10,751 nucleotides of DNA. It comes from Candidatus Roizmanbacteria bacterium CG_4_9_14_0_8_um_filter_34_12 (GTDB taxonomy: Bacteria > Patescibacteriota > Microgenomatia > UBA1406 > GWC2-37-13). Each line of letters opens with the position of its first letter. Position 1 is the stretch's first letter. The stretch covers positions 1-10,751 of the forward strand of contig PFTH01000020.1 in the NCBI GenBank assembly GCA_002789465.1, given 5' to 3'. Made by a program: the position numbers and the translations under genes. The notes beneath the pieces were generated by a model. The model saw only the letters and a list, made by a program, of their open reading frames with translations, was not told the origin of the DNA and did not search any database. This document shows positions 1-6,687 of the stretch, in pieces.

Positions 1-1
1 A

Positions 2-1810
2 ACAATGGTTGGAACTGCTCAAAAAATTCCTAGTAATTTTTTTGATTATTTTAACCAAGCTAAATCAACCCTCAATCCAGCCAATATTGGCTATCAGTCT
101 TTTGTGTACGGAACTTTTCCTTTAACAATAAATAAAATACTTGCATATTTAGTTGATATGGACAGCTACAACGGTTTGACAATATTAGGACGATTTTTAT
201 CAGCCTTAGCTGATTTAACGGTGGTTTATGTTGTTTATAAAGTTTCTGAGATGCTTCAGGGGAAATATAAAAACGTAAAATTTTGGGCAGCTTTTTTTTA
301 TGCAATTTCCGTTTTACCAATACAACTTTCCCACTTTTATACAGTAGATAGTTTTCTCAACTTATTTATGTTTGGGTCGTTCTACCACATGTTAAGGGTT
401 GGTCACGACCGACCCCTACAGAATGCGATTTTATCTACTGTTTTTTTTGGTTTGGCTTTGTCATGCAAGGTAACCGCGGTTTTTATTTTACCCCTAAACC
501 TATTTTTACTAATAAAGACGAGTTTCACACTTTTGTCATCGCGAGCGAAGTCGAGTTTGACTCGACGGAGCGTGGCGATCCCGTTATCAATAGGACGTCC
601 TATATTAATGGGGTTGTTTACAATGACATTGTTTTCAATTAATGCAAAATTCGTATTGAAATCAATTTTATTTTGTATCTTATATTTCCTTATAAGTTAT
701 ATATCCGTTCGAATCGCAAATCCATATTATTTTGAAAACTCTACTTTTTTTAATCCGGAGTTAAACAAAGTTTTTATGAGCGGCATTCAATCATTAAAAA
801 CCTTAACCGTAAAAGATATTAACAGTTATTATCCTCCCATGGTTCAATGGCTGTCTAAAAATAGTATGATTCATAGTCTAGTAAATAATTCTGTTTTTGG
901 TTTAGGGATTACTCAAACTGTTATAGTAATAGTCGGAAGTTTATTTCTGACGATTAAGGGAATAAAAAAAATATTAAATAAAAATTTTCATAAGGATAAG
1001 AATCTACCGATATTATTAATCATGTTGTTATGGACAGTTAGTTTTTTTATATACCAAAGTTCTCAAACAACTCCGACCCTAAGGTATTTTATTATTATCT
1101 ATCCATTTCTCGCGATATTCGCCGCAATTGGAATTGTTGCGTTGATTAATGTCATTGCGAGGAGCGACCAAAGGGAGCGACGTGGTTATAATCCCGAGGT
1201 TAAATCGAGGGACAATCTCGCTACCAATAAAGTTAATCTTATATTAACGGGATTGTTTCTCCGCCAACAGGCGGATCGCAATGACAAAGTGACAAAAATA
1301 TTATCAATACTCATTTTTCTTATCTGGCCTTTGATGTTCTCCTCAATCTATATCACAAAAAATTCCCGTGTTTCCGCATCAGAATGGATTTATAAAAACA
1401 TCCCAAACGATAGTCTAATTTTAAGTGAGTATTGGGACGATGCTTTGCCAATGCCAATGATTGATAATCATGGTAAACAGTTTAGAGGAGAAGCTTTGAC
1501 AGTTTTTGATCCAGACACACAGAAGAAGTGGACAAAGATTAATCAACAATTAAAACAAGCAGACTATTATATTTTATCATCTAATAGGGCGTGGGGGAGT
1601 ATTCCGTTGGTTCCAGAAAAATATCCACAGGGAAGTAAATTTTACCAAGACCTATTCGCAGAAAAATTAGGTTATAAAAAAATTAAGGAATTTACCTCAT
1701 ATCCATCACTTCGCTGGCTGGGAATTCCAATTGACTTTCCAGATCAGTGGAGTGATGAGGCATTCACAGTCTATGATCATCCCAAGGTCATTATCTTTAA
1801 AAAAATCTAA
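2..1810 (+). CDS. GT39-like membrane glycosyltransferase, 5'-truncated, carrying in-frame palindromic repeats
   Basis: Integral membrane glycosyltransferase of the GT39/PMT (ArnT-like, GT-C) type, expected to move a sugar from a polyprenyl-phosphate donor to an envelope acceptor on the outer face of the membrane. The frame is open at the window edge. The first visible Met (base 5) is probably internal, because the family's N-terminal membrane segment and acidic catalytic loop are missing; the visible part begins near the conserved YGTFPL stretch (residues 35-40). Many hydrophobic segments follow, then a soluble C-terminal domain (about residues 450-601) ending in TVYDHPKVIIFKK, a tail I associate with related CPR proteins. 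Three repeat-derived segments interrupt it: about residues 131-138, 177-208 and 383-427, each in a polar, Arg/Lys-rich loop between hydrophobic segments and each keeping the frame. The 3' end overlaps the next glycosyltransferase gene. Acceptor and sugar are unknown. Confidence 0.85.
   Translation, partial: TMVGTAQKIPSNFFDYFNQAKSTLNPANIGYQSFVYGTFPLTINKILAYLVDMDSYNGLTILGRFLSALADLTVVYVVYKVSEMLQGKYKNVKFWAAFFYAISVLPIQLSHFYTVDSFLNLFMFGSFYHMLRVGHDRPLQNAILSTVFFGLALSCKVTAVFILPLNLFLLIKTSFTLLSSRAKSSLTRRSVAIPLSIGRPILMGLFTMTLFSINAKFVLKSILFCILYFLISYISVRIANPYYFENSTFFNPELNKVFMSGIQSLKTLTVKDINSYYPPMVQWLSKNSMIHSLVNNSVFGLGITQTVIVIVGSLFLTIKGIKKILNKNFHKDKNLPILLIMLLWTVSFFIYQSSQTTPTLRYFIIIYPFLAIFAAIGIVALINVIARSDQRERRGYNPEVKSRDNLATNKVNLILTGLFLRQQADRNDKVTKILSILIFLIWPLMFSSIYITKNSRVSASEWIYKNIPNDSLILSEYWDDALPMPMIDNHGKQFRGEALTVFDPDTQKKWTKINQQLKQADYYILSSNRAWGSIPLVPEKYPQGSKFYQDLFAEKLGYKKIKEFTSYPSLRWLGIPIDFPDQWSDEAFTVYDHPKVIIFKKI
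396..415. repeat. Short palindrome inside the first glycosyltransferase gene
   Basis: Imperfect inverted repeat with arms GGGTTGGTC (396-404) and GACCGACCC (407-415), one G-T mismatch, a 2-nt centre, and a following CCTACA. It is G+C-rich in an A+T-rich gene and encodes about residues 131-138 (RVGHDRPL), a hydrophilic stretch between two hydrophobic segments. From memory it resembles a short dispersed palindrome of the type GGGGYGGGTCnnGACCCRCCCC seen in many genomes. Only one copy is in this window, so calling it a dispersed repeat is inference. Confidence 0.5.
535..627 (+). repeat. Dispersed palindromic element, copy 1 (in frame in coding sequence)
   Basis: A 93-bp element running from GTCATCGCGAG to CAATGAC. 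It holds a nested hairpin, GTCGAGT (550-556) / ACTCGAC (560-566), and a central 14-nt palindrome ATAGGACGTCCTAT. Bases 571-616 match copy 3 (5476-5521) at 41 of 46 positions, in the same orientation. The length is a multiple of three. It is translated as about residues 177-208 of the glycosyltransferase, a basic, Ser/Arg-rich segment between hydrophobic helices. The outer ends have drifted, so terminal pairing is weaker than in copy 2. Confidence 0.85.
1151..1285 (+). repeat. Dispersed palindromic element, copy 2 (exactly 45 codons, in frame)
   Basis: A 135-bp element bounded by perfect 10-bp terminal inverted repeats, GTCATTGCGA (1151-1160) and TCGCAATGAC (1276-1285). A nested hairpin TCCGCC-AACA-GGCGGA lies near the right end, and the right half shares TACCAATA and TTAACGGGATTG with copy 3. 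The left boundary is exactly a codon boundary, and the element supplies residues 383-427, rich in Arg, Lys, Asp and Asn, between two hydrophobic segments. No target-site duplication is evident. Confidence 0.9.
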
Positions 1811-3260
1811 ATTACGGGATATATTATTTTTAACATTAATCCTTTTATTAGGACTAGCTATTCGTTTGTATAAACTTGATTCTATTCCAGCGGAAATGTG
1901 GGGCGATGTTAATACCCAATTTTCCCAAGTATTAAAAATACAAAATAGCGGATTCTACACAACTTATGAAGCTGGCAGTGATGGCCCATTTTTCCCGCAC
2001 ATTGCATATTTATTTTCCCTCTTATTTGGTCTGTCTTTTTATACATTGAAATTAACTTCTGTATTTGGAGGTTTACTACTAATAATTACAACCTATCTTT
2101 ACTCAAAAGAATTGTTTAAGAATAAATATATTGGTATTATTTCTGCGTTTTTTGCAACGACCTCTTTTTGGGCATTATCCATGTCGAGACAGGCAAAACC
2201 ACACATCTTTATTCCGGTTTTTATTAGTTTAGCTTTATATTTTGCTTTAAAGAAAAAAAAAGCCATTGCAGGGATATTATTAGGAATCGGTTTATATACT
2301 CAAACAGCTTATTGGGGAGCAGTTCTAATATTTTGGTATCAACCCTTAATTTTATTATATAGTTTATTGACTTCGATACCGTTCTATTTTGATTTTATTA
2401 GTCATCCTGATAAATTACTATCGCCAAGCACATATTTAGGGGAAAAAGTTGTTTTGCCAACAATTAGTAACGCCCCTCAGATGATTATAAAGATAGTAAA
2501 CAATTACGCAAGAAACTTTATGGGTAATTTTATAAATGGTGATCCTGTTTTTAGGCAAAATATTAGCGGGCAAGCATCTTTCGATTTAATAAGCGGGCTT
2601 TTATTAATCTTAGGAATAGTACTAATATTTAAAAGCATTGTTATCAAAAAGAATAAAAAGTTACTTTATTTTCTATTTTTTCCTTATTTATTAATCCAGC
2701 TTCCTGCGGTTATAGATATAAAACATCCGTTATCAACTCCAAATATTGGAAGGACAATTGGTATCTTGCCTTTACTATTATCAGTTATAAGTTACGCACT
2801 GTATGAGATAACTGTTCTTATCAAAAAGCGTTATTTTAAGTTTATTTTTTTATTTACAATGATATCATCTATTTTTATTATTAATAATTATCGTTATTTT
2901 GTTCTTTATCCAAAGGGGTTACCAAATAACAATGTTCCATTTGGAAAAGTAATTGCGAAGTATATTGATACTATTCCGATTAGTACAAAAACAATAATAA
3001 TTAATTGTTGTTGGGGTGAATGGGGGCAGCCGGAACCCTTAAGCATTATCTACAGTTTAGAGAAAACCAGCAAGAGAAGCATAAGCTTTATAAATAATTT
3101 TAACTATTGTGAGGGTGACCGTCCACTCTTAATAATAACTGATCCAAATCAAAGTCAATTAGATGAAAGTATCAAAAATTGTTATCAGTCGAACAATATA
3201 AAAACTCAGTTACTTAATGAAAAAAATGTTCCAGTTGCCAAAATATTTCGAATCAATTAA
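1773..3260 (+). CDS. GT39-like integral membrane glycosyltransferase
   Basis: Second GT-C/GT39 (PMT/ArnT-like) glycosyltransferase, probably using a polyprenyl-phosphate sugar to modify an envelope glycan or protein. After a basic N-terminus (KKSKLRD) comes the first membrane helix, ending in LAIRLYKLDSIP, then WGDV, whose Asp (base 1905) sits where the family has its catalytic acidic residue. GLYTQTAYWGA and about ten further hydrophobic segments follow, then a short soluble C-terminus with several Cys. The start is uncertain. The frame extends to a TTG at 1731 and an ATG at 1755; I prefer the ATG at 1773, giving 495 residues and a 38-nt overlap with the upstream gene, because residues before it look like leftovers of the overlapping frame. 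Related to its neighbour by family, but without repeat insertions. The overlap suggests co-transcription. Confidence 0.85.
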   Translation: MIIPRSLSLKKSKLRDILFLTLILLLGLAIRLYKLDSIPAEMWGDVNTQFSQVLKIQNSGFYTTYEAGSDGPFFPHIAYLFSLLFGLSFYTLKLTSVFGGLLLIITTYLYSKELFKNKYIGIISAFFATTSFWALSMSRQAKPHIFIPVFISLALYFALKKKKAIAGILLGIGLYTQTAYWGAVLIFWYQPLILLYSLLTSIPFYFDFISHPDKLLSPSTYLGEKVVLPTISNAPQMIIKIVNNYARNFMGNFINGDPVFRQNISGQASFDLISGLLLILGIVLIFKSIVIKKNKKLLYFLFFPYLLIQLPAVIDIKHPLSTPNIGRTIGILPLLLSVISYALYEITVLIKKRYFKFIFLFTMISSIFIINNYRYFVLYPKGLPNNNVPFGKVIAKYIDTIPISTKTIIINCCWGEWGQPEPLSIIYSLEKTSKRSISFINNFNYCEGDRPLLIITDPNQSQLDESIKNCYQSNNIKTQLLNEKNVPVAKIFRIN

Positions 3261-3308
3261 TAATTAACTCTTTCATGGGGAAAGCAAGATTAGTAATTAT
3301 TATTTTTA
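3259..3308 (+). terminator. Possible weak terminator / nested inverted repeat after the glycosyltransferase genes
   Basis: AATAATTA (3259-3266) pairs with TAATTATT (3294-3301), enclosing a small hairpin CTTTC (3270-3274) / GAAAG (3280-3284), and a T-rich run follows. It starts at the stop codon of the second glycosyltransferase gene and fills most of the 63-nt gap before the methyltransferase gene. The stem is A+T-rich with internal loops, so it is weak as an intrinsic terminator; it could simply be a spacer. Confidence 0.3.
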
Positions 3309-3323
3309 AACAGTCTTATAAAC

Positions 3324-3989
3324 ATGGTGTATAAAAAATACTCCTTTAAGAAGATAATAAATCCGGCACACTATGTTAAAGATGAAATCAAAGAAATAAT
3401 AAGAAGAATCATTAATAAAACAAATAATTTTGACATAATTGACTTTGGTGCTGGGACTGAAAGATTAACTATTCCATTACTTAAGAGCGGATTTAAAGTT
3501 GTTGCAGCAGATATAGATAAAAACTCGTTAGAACAATTAAAGAAAAATGCTAAAAAGATAGGTAAAGAAAAAAACCTAAAGATAGCTAAAGAAATCAAAA
3601 AAGCAAAATATTATTCGTATATAGTTGGATGTGATATATTACATCATGTAAATGTTAGTCAATATTTTCAAGTTTTTTATAAAGCCCTAGACCATAATGG
3701 TAAAATTATCTTTTCAGAGCCAAATGCATTCCATTTATTTTGGTGGTTTTTCGTGATTATATTTTTAAATTTTAATGATGAGAAGGGGATAGTTCATTGT
3801 AATTTTTTTTCATTAAGTCAAAAAGTAAAACAAGCAGGATTTCGCGATATAAAGATAAACGGATTTGGATTATTTCCTCCTCAGATGTTTGAGAATTTTA
3901 AAAATTTATCTAGGCTTAATTATCTATTGGGGAAATCACCCTTTTTGAAACTATTTGCCTATCGGCTGATAATTGAAGCGTCAAAATAA
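3324..3989 (+). CDS. Class I SAM-dependent methyltransferase
   Basis: Cytosolic Rossmann-fold methyltransferase of the Methyltransf_11/23 type. Motif I is IIDFGAGTERL (residues 38-48). Its third small position, usually Gly in GxGxG, is Glu46, a mild departure. The acidic residue after strand 2 is in AADID (residues 61-65), the post-I strand is CDILHHV (103-109), and EPNAF (132-136) follows strand 5. A hydrophobic stretch around residues 138-150 may form the substrate pocket or a membrane contact. At 221 residues the length is normal. It follows two membrane glycosyltransferase genes, so methylation of a sugar or lipid intermediate is plausible, but the substrate cannot be read from the sequence. 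No Shine-Dalgarno sequence precedes the ATG. Its stop codon abuts the stop of the convergent FkbM gene. Confidence 0.85.
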   Translation: MVYKKYSFKKIINPAHYVKDEIKEIIRRIINKTNNFDIIDFGAGTERLTIPLLKSGFKVVAADIDKNSLEQLKKNAKKIGKEKNLKIAKEIKKAKYYSYIVGCDILHHVNVSQYFQVFYKALDHNGKIIFSEPNAFHLFWWFFVIIFLNFNDEKGIVHCNFFSLSQKVKQAGFRDIKINGFGLFPPQMFENFKNLSRLNYLLGKSPFLKLFAYRLIIEASK

Positions 3990-3996
3990 TTATTTT
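3983..3996. other. Palindrome spanning two abutting convergent stop codons
   Basis: The perfect 14-nt palindrome AAAATAATTATTTT is centred exactly on the junction between the + strand stop (3987-3989) and the - strand stop (3990-3992). It follows from both genes ending in a Lys codon plus TAA with no base between them. It has no loop and no G+C stem, so it is unlikely to be an efficient bidirectional terminator. Confidence 0.5.
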
Positions 3997-4652
3997 CTTG
4001 AAGCAAAAAGAAATTTAATGTAGTTATGAACAGCATTGTCTTTTTCAACAAGTTTAAATTGGTTTCTAATTAATTTTCTTTTTAATAACTCGTATTGTTT
4101 TTTCATCATCTTATTAAACAAATGAATCTCAAAGGCAATATGATTTACTTTTCGAAGAACACCATCAGAAGTATTTTTAATGATTTTGTATTCACCGCCT
4201 TCACAGTCGATTTTTAAAAAGTTGCATTTGATTATTTGTTTTTCTTTAAAAATTGGATTAAGTGATGTAACAAATTTCTTTGTTATTTCAACATTAGAAC
4301 ATTTATTTTGAACGATATTTTTTTTCATCAAAAAAATTCTTTCATCGTTGATTTCAAATGAATAGACTCTTTCAGCATTTATACTTGCTAAAATGCTGAA
4401 ATCTCCAATTGACGCCCCAATATCAATCACAATATCTTTTTCTTTTAACTTTCTTATTTGTTCGTATTGATGGTCTAAGATAACTTCTTTTAATGTCCAA
4501 ATATCCATCAAATTTGAGACCCATAATTTAATACTTTTAGTACTTATAAGTATAGGTTTTCTAATAAGGACTAATGGAATCATCCAATAATTAGTATTTT
4601 GAAGCAATGTTTTAATAGATTTTAAATAGTATTTTAGGGCGTTAAATTTCAT
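3990..4652 (-). CDS. FkbM family methyltransferase
   Basis: SAM-dependent O-methyltransferase of the FkbM family, whose members methylate hydroxyls on polyketides, sugars and surface glycans. Motif I is VIDIGASIGDFS (residues 75-86), followed by the acidic residue Glu100 after strand 2 (SFEIN). The family signature appears as FLKIDCEGGEY (145-155), matching the usual LLKIDVEGAE. The first 60 residues form a basic, partly hydrophobic N-terminal region that may touch the membrane or hold the substrate. At 220 residues the length is normal. It is the last gene of the leftward operon; its ATG overlaps the stop of the upstream methyltransferase gene by ATGA (4649-4652), so translational coupling is likely. 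Glycan methylation is inferred from context. Confidence 0.9.
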   Translation of the reverse strand: MKFNALKYYLKSIKTLLQNTNYWMIPLVLIRKPILISTKSIKLWVSNLMDIWTLKEVILDHQYEQIRKLKEKDIVIDIGASIGDFSILASINAERVYSFEINDERIFLMKKNIVQNKCSNVEITKKFVTSLNPIFKEKQIIKCNFLKIDCEGGEYKIIKNTSDGVLRKVNHIAFEIHLFNKMMKKQYELLKRKLIRNQFKLVEKDNAVHNYIKFLFASRK

Positions 4653-5425
4653 TTTTTAGTTAAGATAATAAATAAGGCCGCAGATTTATTATTATTATAA
4701 TTAAGGCTGATATTTCTTTCAACAAAATTGATTAGTAATTTTGATGGTTTAAGTAAATTTAACGACCATTTTCTAAATAATTTATAACTAATTAAAGAAG
4801 GTAGTGAAAAATAATGGAGCAAATCAAGATACAAGGCATTTTTTGGGGAAACATAACCCTCAACTTTACTTATCGTAAAACCACTCTTTTCAAATCTTGA
4901 TTTCCATTTTTTCTCACTAAATAAATTAAAATGTTCCTGTTTTTTTCGCAGCCAATTAACATAAACTTTCCCCAGTATTTTGCTTCCAAATAAACTTTTT
5001 TCCCATTGATCTGTCATTACGGTTGTAATGAAATTTCCGCCAGGCTTAAGAACTCGATGTATTTCTTTTAGCGCGACATCAAGTTTGAGAATGTGTTCAA
5101 GAACACAGTTTGAAATAATGGCATTAAAGTAATTGTTAGGGTAGGGGATGACCTTACCATCATAGTAAGCTATTTTTTTATATATTCCATTTTTTTCCGC
5201 TTCTTTGGCACGACTGTTTATCAGATCTAATCCAACGTCAATTGATTTTTTCCCAAAAACCGTTTCTGCGAAAAAGCCATCACCGCAACCAAAATCAAGA
5301 ACAGGTTGTTCTATTATTTTCGTATTTTTATAAAACAGTATCGCCTCTTGCGGTCTAATTAACGCCATAAACAATGGTCGGTTTTCGATATATTTTCGAA
5401 TAAAATAATCAAGATTATTTTTCAT
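4649..5425 (-). CDS. Class I SAM-dependent methyltransferase (Methyltransf_11 type)
   Basis: Cytosolic methyltransferase with all the core motifs: motif I VLDFGCGDG (residues 42-50), the acidic residue in GLDLIN (65-70), post-I SNCVLEHI (105-112), and the strand-5 loop VLKPGG (125-130). The C-terminal third (about 170-258) is rich in Leu, Phe, Lys and Tyr and probably builds the acceptor site. At 258 residues it is typical of sugar or polyprenol methyltransferases in polysaccharide loci, though the acceptor is unknown. It is third in the leftward operon. The 101-nt gap before it is almost entirely palindromic-element copy 3, and its ATG forms an ATGA with an in-frame TGA that would end the upstream glycosyltransferase if the stop inside the repeat were sense. 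Confidence 0.9.
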   Translation of the reverse strand: MKNNLDYFIRKYIENRPLFMALIRPQEAILFYKNTKIIEQPVLDFGCGDGFFAETVFGKKSIDVGLDLINSRAKEAEKNGIYKKIAYYDGKVIPYPNNYFNAIISNCVLEHILKLDVALKEIHRVLKPGGNFITTVMTDQWEKSLFGSKILGKVYVNWLRKKQEHFNLFSEKKWKSRFEKSGFTISKVEGYVSPKNALYLDLLHYFSLPSLISYKLFRKWSLNLLKPSKLLINFVERNISLNYNNNKSAALFIILTKK

Positions 5426-5439
5426 TGCTGTATCTTATT

Positions 5440-5548
5440 GTCATCGCGAGTCACGTTCATGTCAACTGAACGTGACGTGGCGATCCCGTTACCAATAGGA
5501 CGTCTTTTATTAACGGGATTGCTTCGTCATTTCATTCCTCGCAATGAC
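5440..5548 (+). repeat. Dispersed palindromic element, copy 3, at the 3' end of the GT4 gene
   Basis: A 109-bp element from GTCATCGCGAG to CTCGCAATGAC, whose ends pair as inverted repeats. It has a nested perfect 9-bp hairpin, TCACGTTCA (5451-5459) / TGAACGTGA (5467-5475), and a main stem of GCGATCCCGTTA with TAACGGGATTGC. It is closely related to copy 1 (41 of 46 in the core). It supplies the last six codons and the TGA stop of the leftward GT4 gene and fills the gap to the next gene. An ATT flanks it on each side, too short to claim as a target-site duplication. Confidence 0.9.
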
Positions 5549-6687
5549 ATTGTTTTTAATAATTGGTCATAAAATCGATAGGTTTTTTTTATGTCAAATA
5601 TTAATTTGGCATTTAAAACTAATTTCTTATTAGTATATTGACTACGATTATTGATTATGGTTGTTATTGCTTCAGCAATTGCGTCAGAATCTTTTGGTGG
5701 GGTAATTATACCCATCTTTGTTAATTGAATGGGTATGCGAACTCCGGGTAAATCAGAAGCAATCACCGGCGTTCCACATAACATTGCTTCTGCTTGCACC
5801 ATTCCAAATGCTTCGGTTTGATTGATTGAAGGTAATACTAAAACATCAATTACTTTATAAAACGCAACCAGTTGACGATCAGTAAGTTTACTAAAGAATT
5901 GATATTGAATCTGATTGGTTTTCAGTAATTTTAATATATGTTGATAATAAGCATTTTCTCCAACGGTTTTGTTGCCATGAGGCCCAGCGAACCAGATAAC
6001 AACTTTTTGTTGTTCTGCTAAATGTTTTACAGCTGAAATTAGATATTCTATCCCTTTTTCTCTTGCAATTCTACCAGTAAAACCAACAACGATAGACTTT
6101 TGATCTTTAATTTTAATTATTGTTTCAAGAAAATTTGAATCGATCTTTTGAATGTTAATTGGAGGTAAAGTAAATCGAATCTTATTACGATATTTATTAA
6201 TTAATTTATTATTTTTGACATAATCTTCTGAGAGGGCGGTTATGAGCTGACTTTGAGATAGTTGAAATTTAACAGACTGGTTAAGAAAAAATTCAATAAT
6301 TCGATCAACAATACTATAATCTAGTTTAACCTCACAAAGGTAAATAGCTAAAATTGGTTTTTTATGAATCTTAGCAAATAAAACCAATAGCCATGCTTCA
6401 AAATTTGGAAGATTGATTATGATAATATCATTGTTTTTAACTTGATTCCAAAAGATAATAATTGATCTAAGTGAAATAAATCCTTTTGATAATACAAAAT
6501 TATATGGAATTCGGCGGATAAGCAAATCATTATGTTTTTGGTTATTTAATAAGTTATGAGAGTGGGGAAAGGTTAATACAGTAATTTTATGTTGTTTACT
6601 AAGATGAGTTAATATTCTTAAAGGATAAACGGTGAGTCCAGAAACATATGGATAAAAATATGAAGAAAAAAAGAGGATATTTTTCAT
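5527..6687 (-). CDS. GT4 family glycosyltransferase (GT-B fold)
   Basis: Cytosolic retaining glycosyltransferase that would move a nucleotide-sugar residue onto a lipid-linked or glycan acceptor. The N-terminal half begins with NILFFSSYFYPYVSGLTVY, the usual first strand and Gly-rich loop of GT4 enzymes. The C-terminal half has GFTGRIAREKGIEYL (residues 202-216) and the EX7E donor-site motif Glu292-Glu300 within TEAFGMVQAEAMLCGTPVIA. At 386 residues the length is normal. Its ATG overlaps the stop of the HAD gene by ATGA (6684-6687). The last residues (SLRGMK) and the TGA come from palindromic-element copy 3. Past that TGA the frame stays open for 34 codons to a TGA at 5422-5424, forming an ATGA with the next gene. 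The native C-terminus was therefore probably different, although the catalytic core is intact. Confidence 0.93.
   Translation of the reverse strand: MKNILFFSSYFYPYVSGLTVYPLRILTHLSKQHKITVLTFPHSHNLLNNQKHNDLLIRRIPYNFVLSKGFISLRSIIIFWNQVKNNDIIIINLPNFEAWLLVLFAKIHKKPILAIYLCEVKLDYSIVDRIIEFFLNQSVKFQLSQSQLITALSEDYVKNNKLINKYRNKIRFTLPPINIQKIDSNFLETIIKIKDQKSIVVGFTGRIAREKGIEYLISAVKHLAEQQKVVIWFAGPHGNKTVGENAYYQHILKLLKTNQIQYQFFSKLTDRQLVAFYKVIDVLVLPSINQTEAFGMVQAEAMLCGTPVIASDLPGVRIPIQLTKMGIITPPKDSDAIAEAITTIINNRSQYTNKKLVLNAKLIFDIKKTYRFYDQLLKTMSLRGMK

Noticed and set aside
72..320. An 82-codon open frame on the - strand
   Set aside because: It lies wholly opposite the GT39 coding sequence, has no family-like motifs, and results from A+T-rich codon use on the other strand.
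535..1285. The two insertions as transposon or IS remnants with a transposase
   Set aside because: The elements are about 90-135 bp, purely palindromic, with no transposase coding and no clear target-site duplication; any mobility would have to be supplied in trans.
1731..1772. TTG at 1731 as start of the second glycosyltransferase
   Set aside because: It deepens the overlap to 80 nt and adds residues that look like out-of-frame reading of the upstream gene; ATG at 1773 is preferred, but this cannot be settled from sequence alone.
3371..3598. A 75-codon hydrophobic open frame on the - strand
   Set aside because: It is antisense to the methyltransferase's motif I region, which is clearly coding; the hydrophobicity comes from the complement of Lys/Ile-rich codons.
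5527..5529. TGA read as an amino acid (code 25 as in Gracilibacteria/SR1)
   Set aside because: TGA serves as the stop at 6684, 4649 and 10600 in ATGA junctions, where reading through would run one gene into the next.
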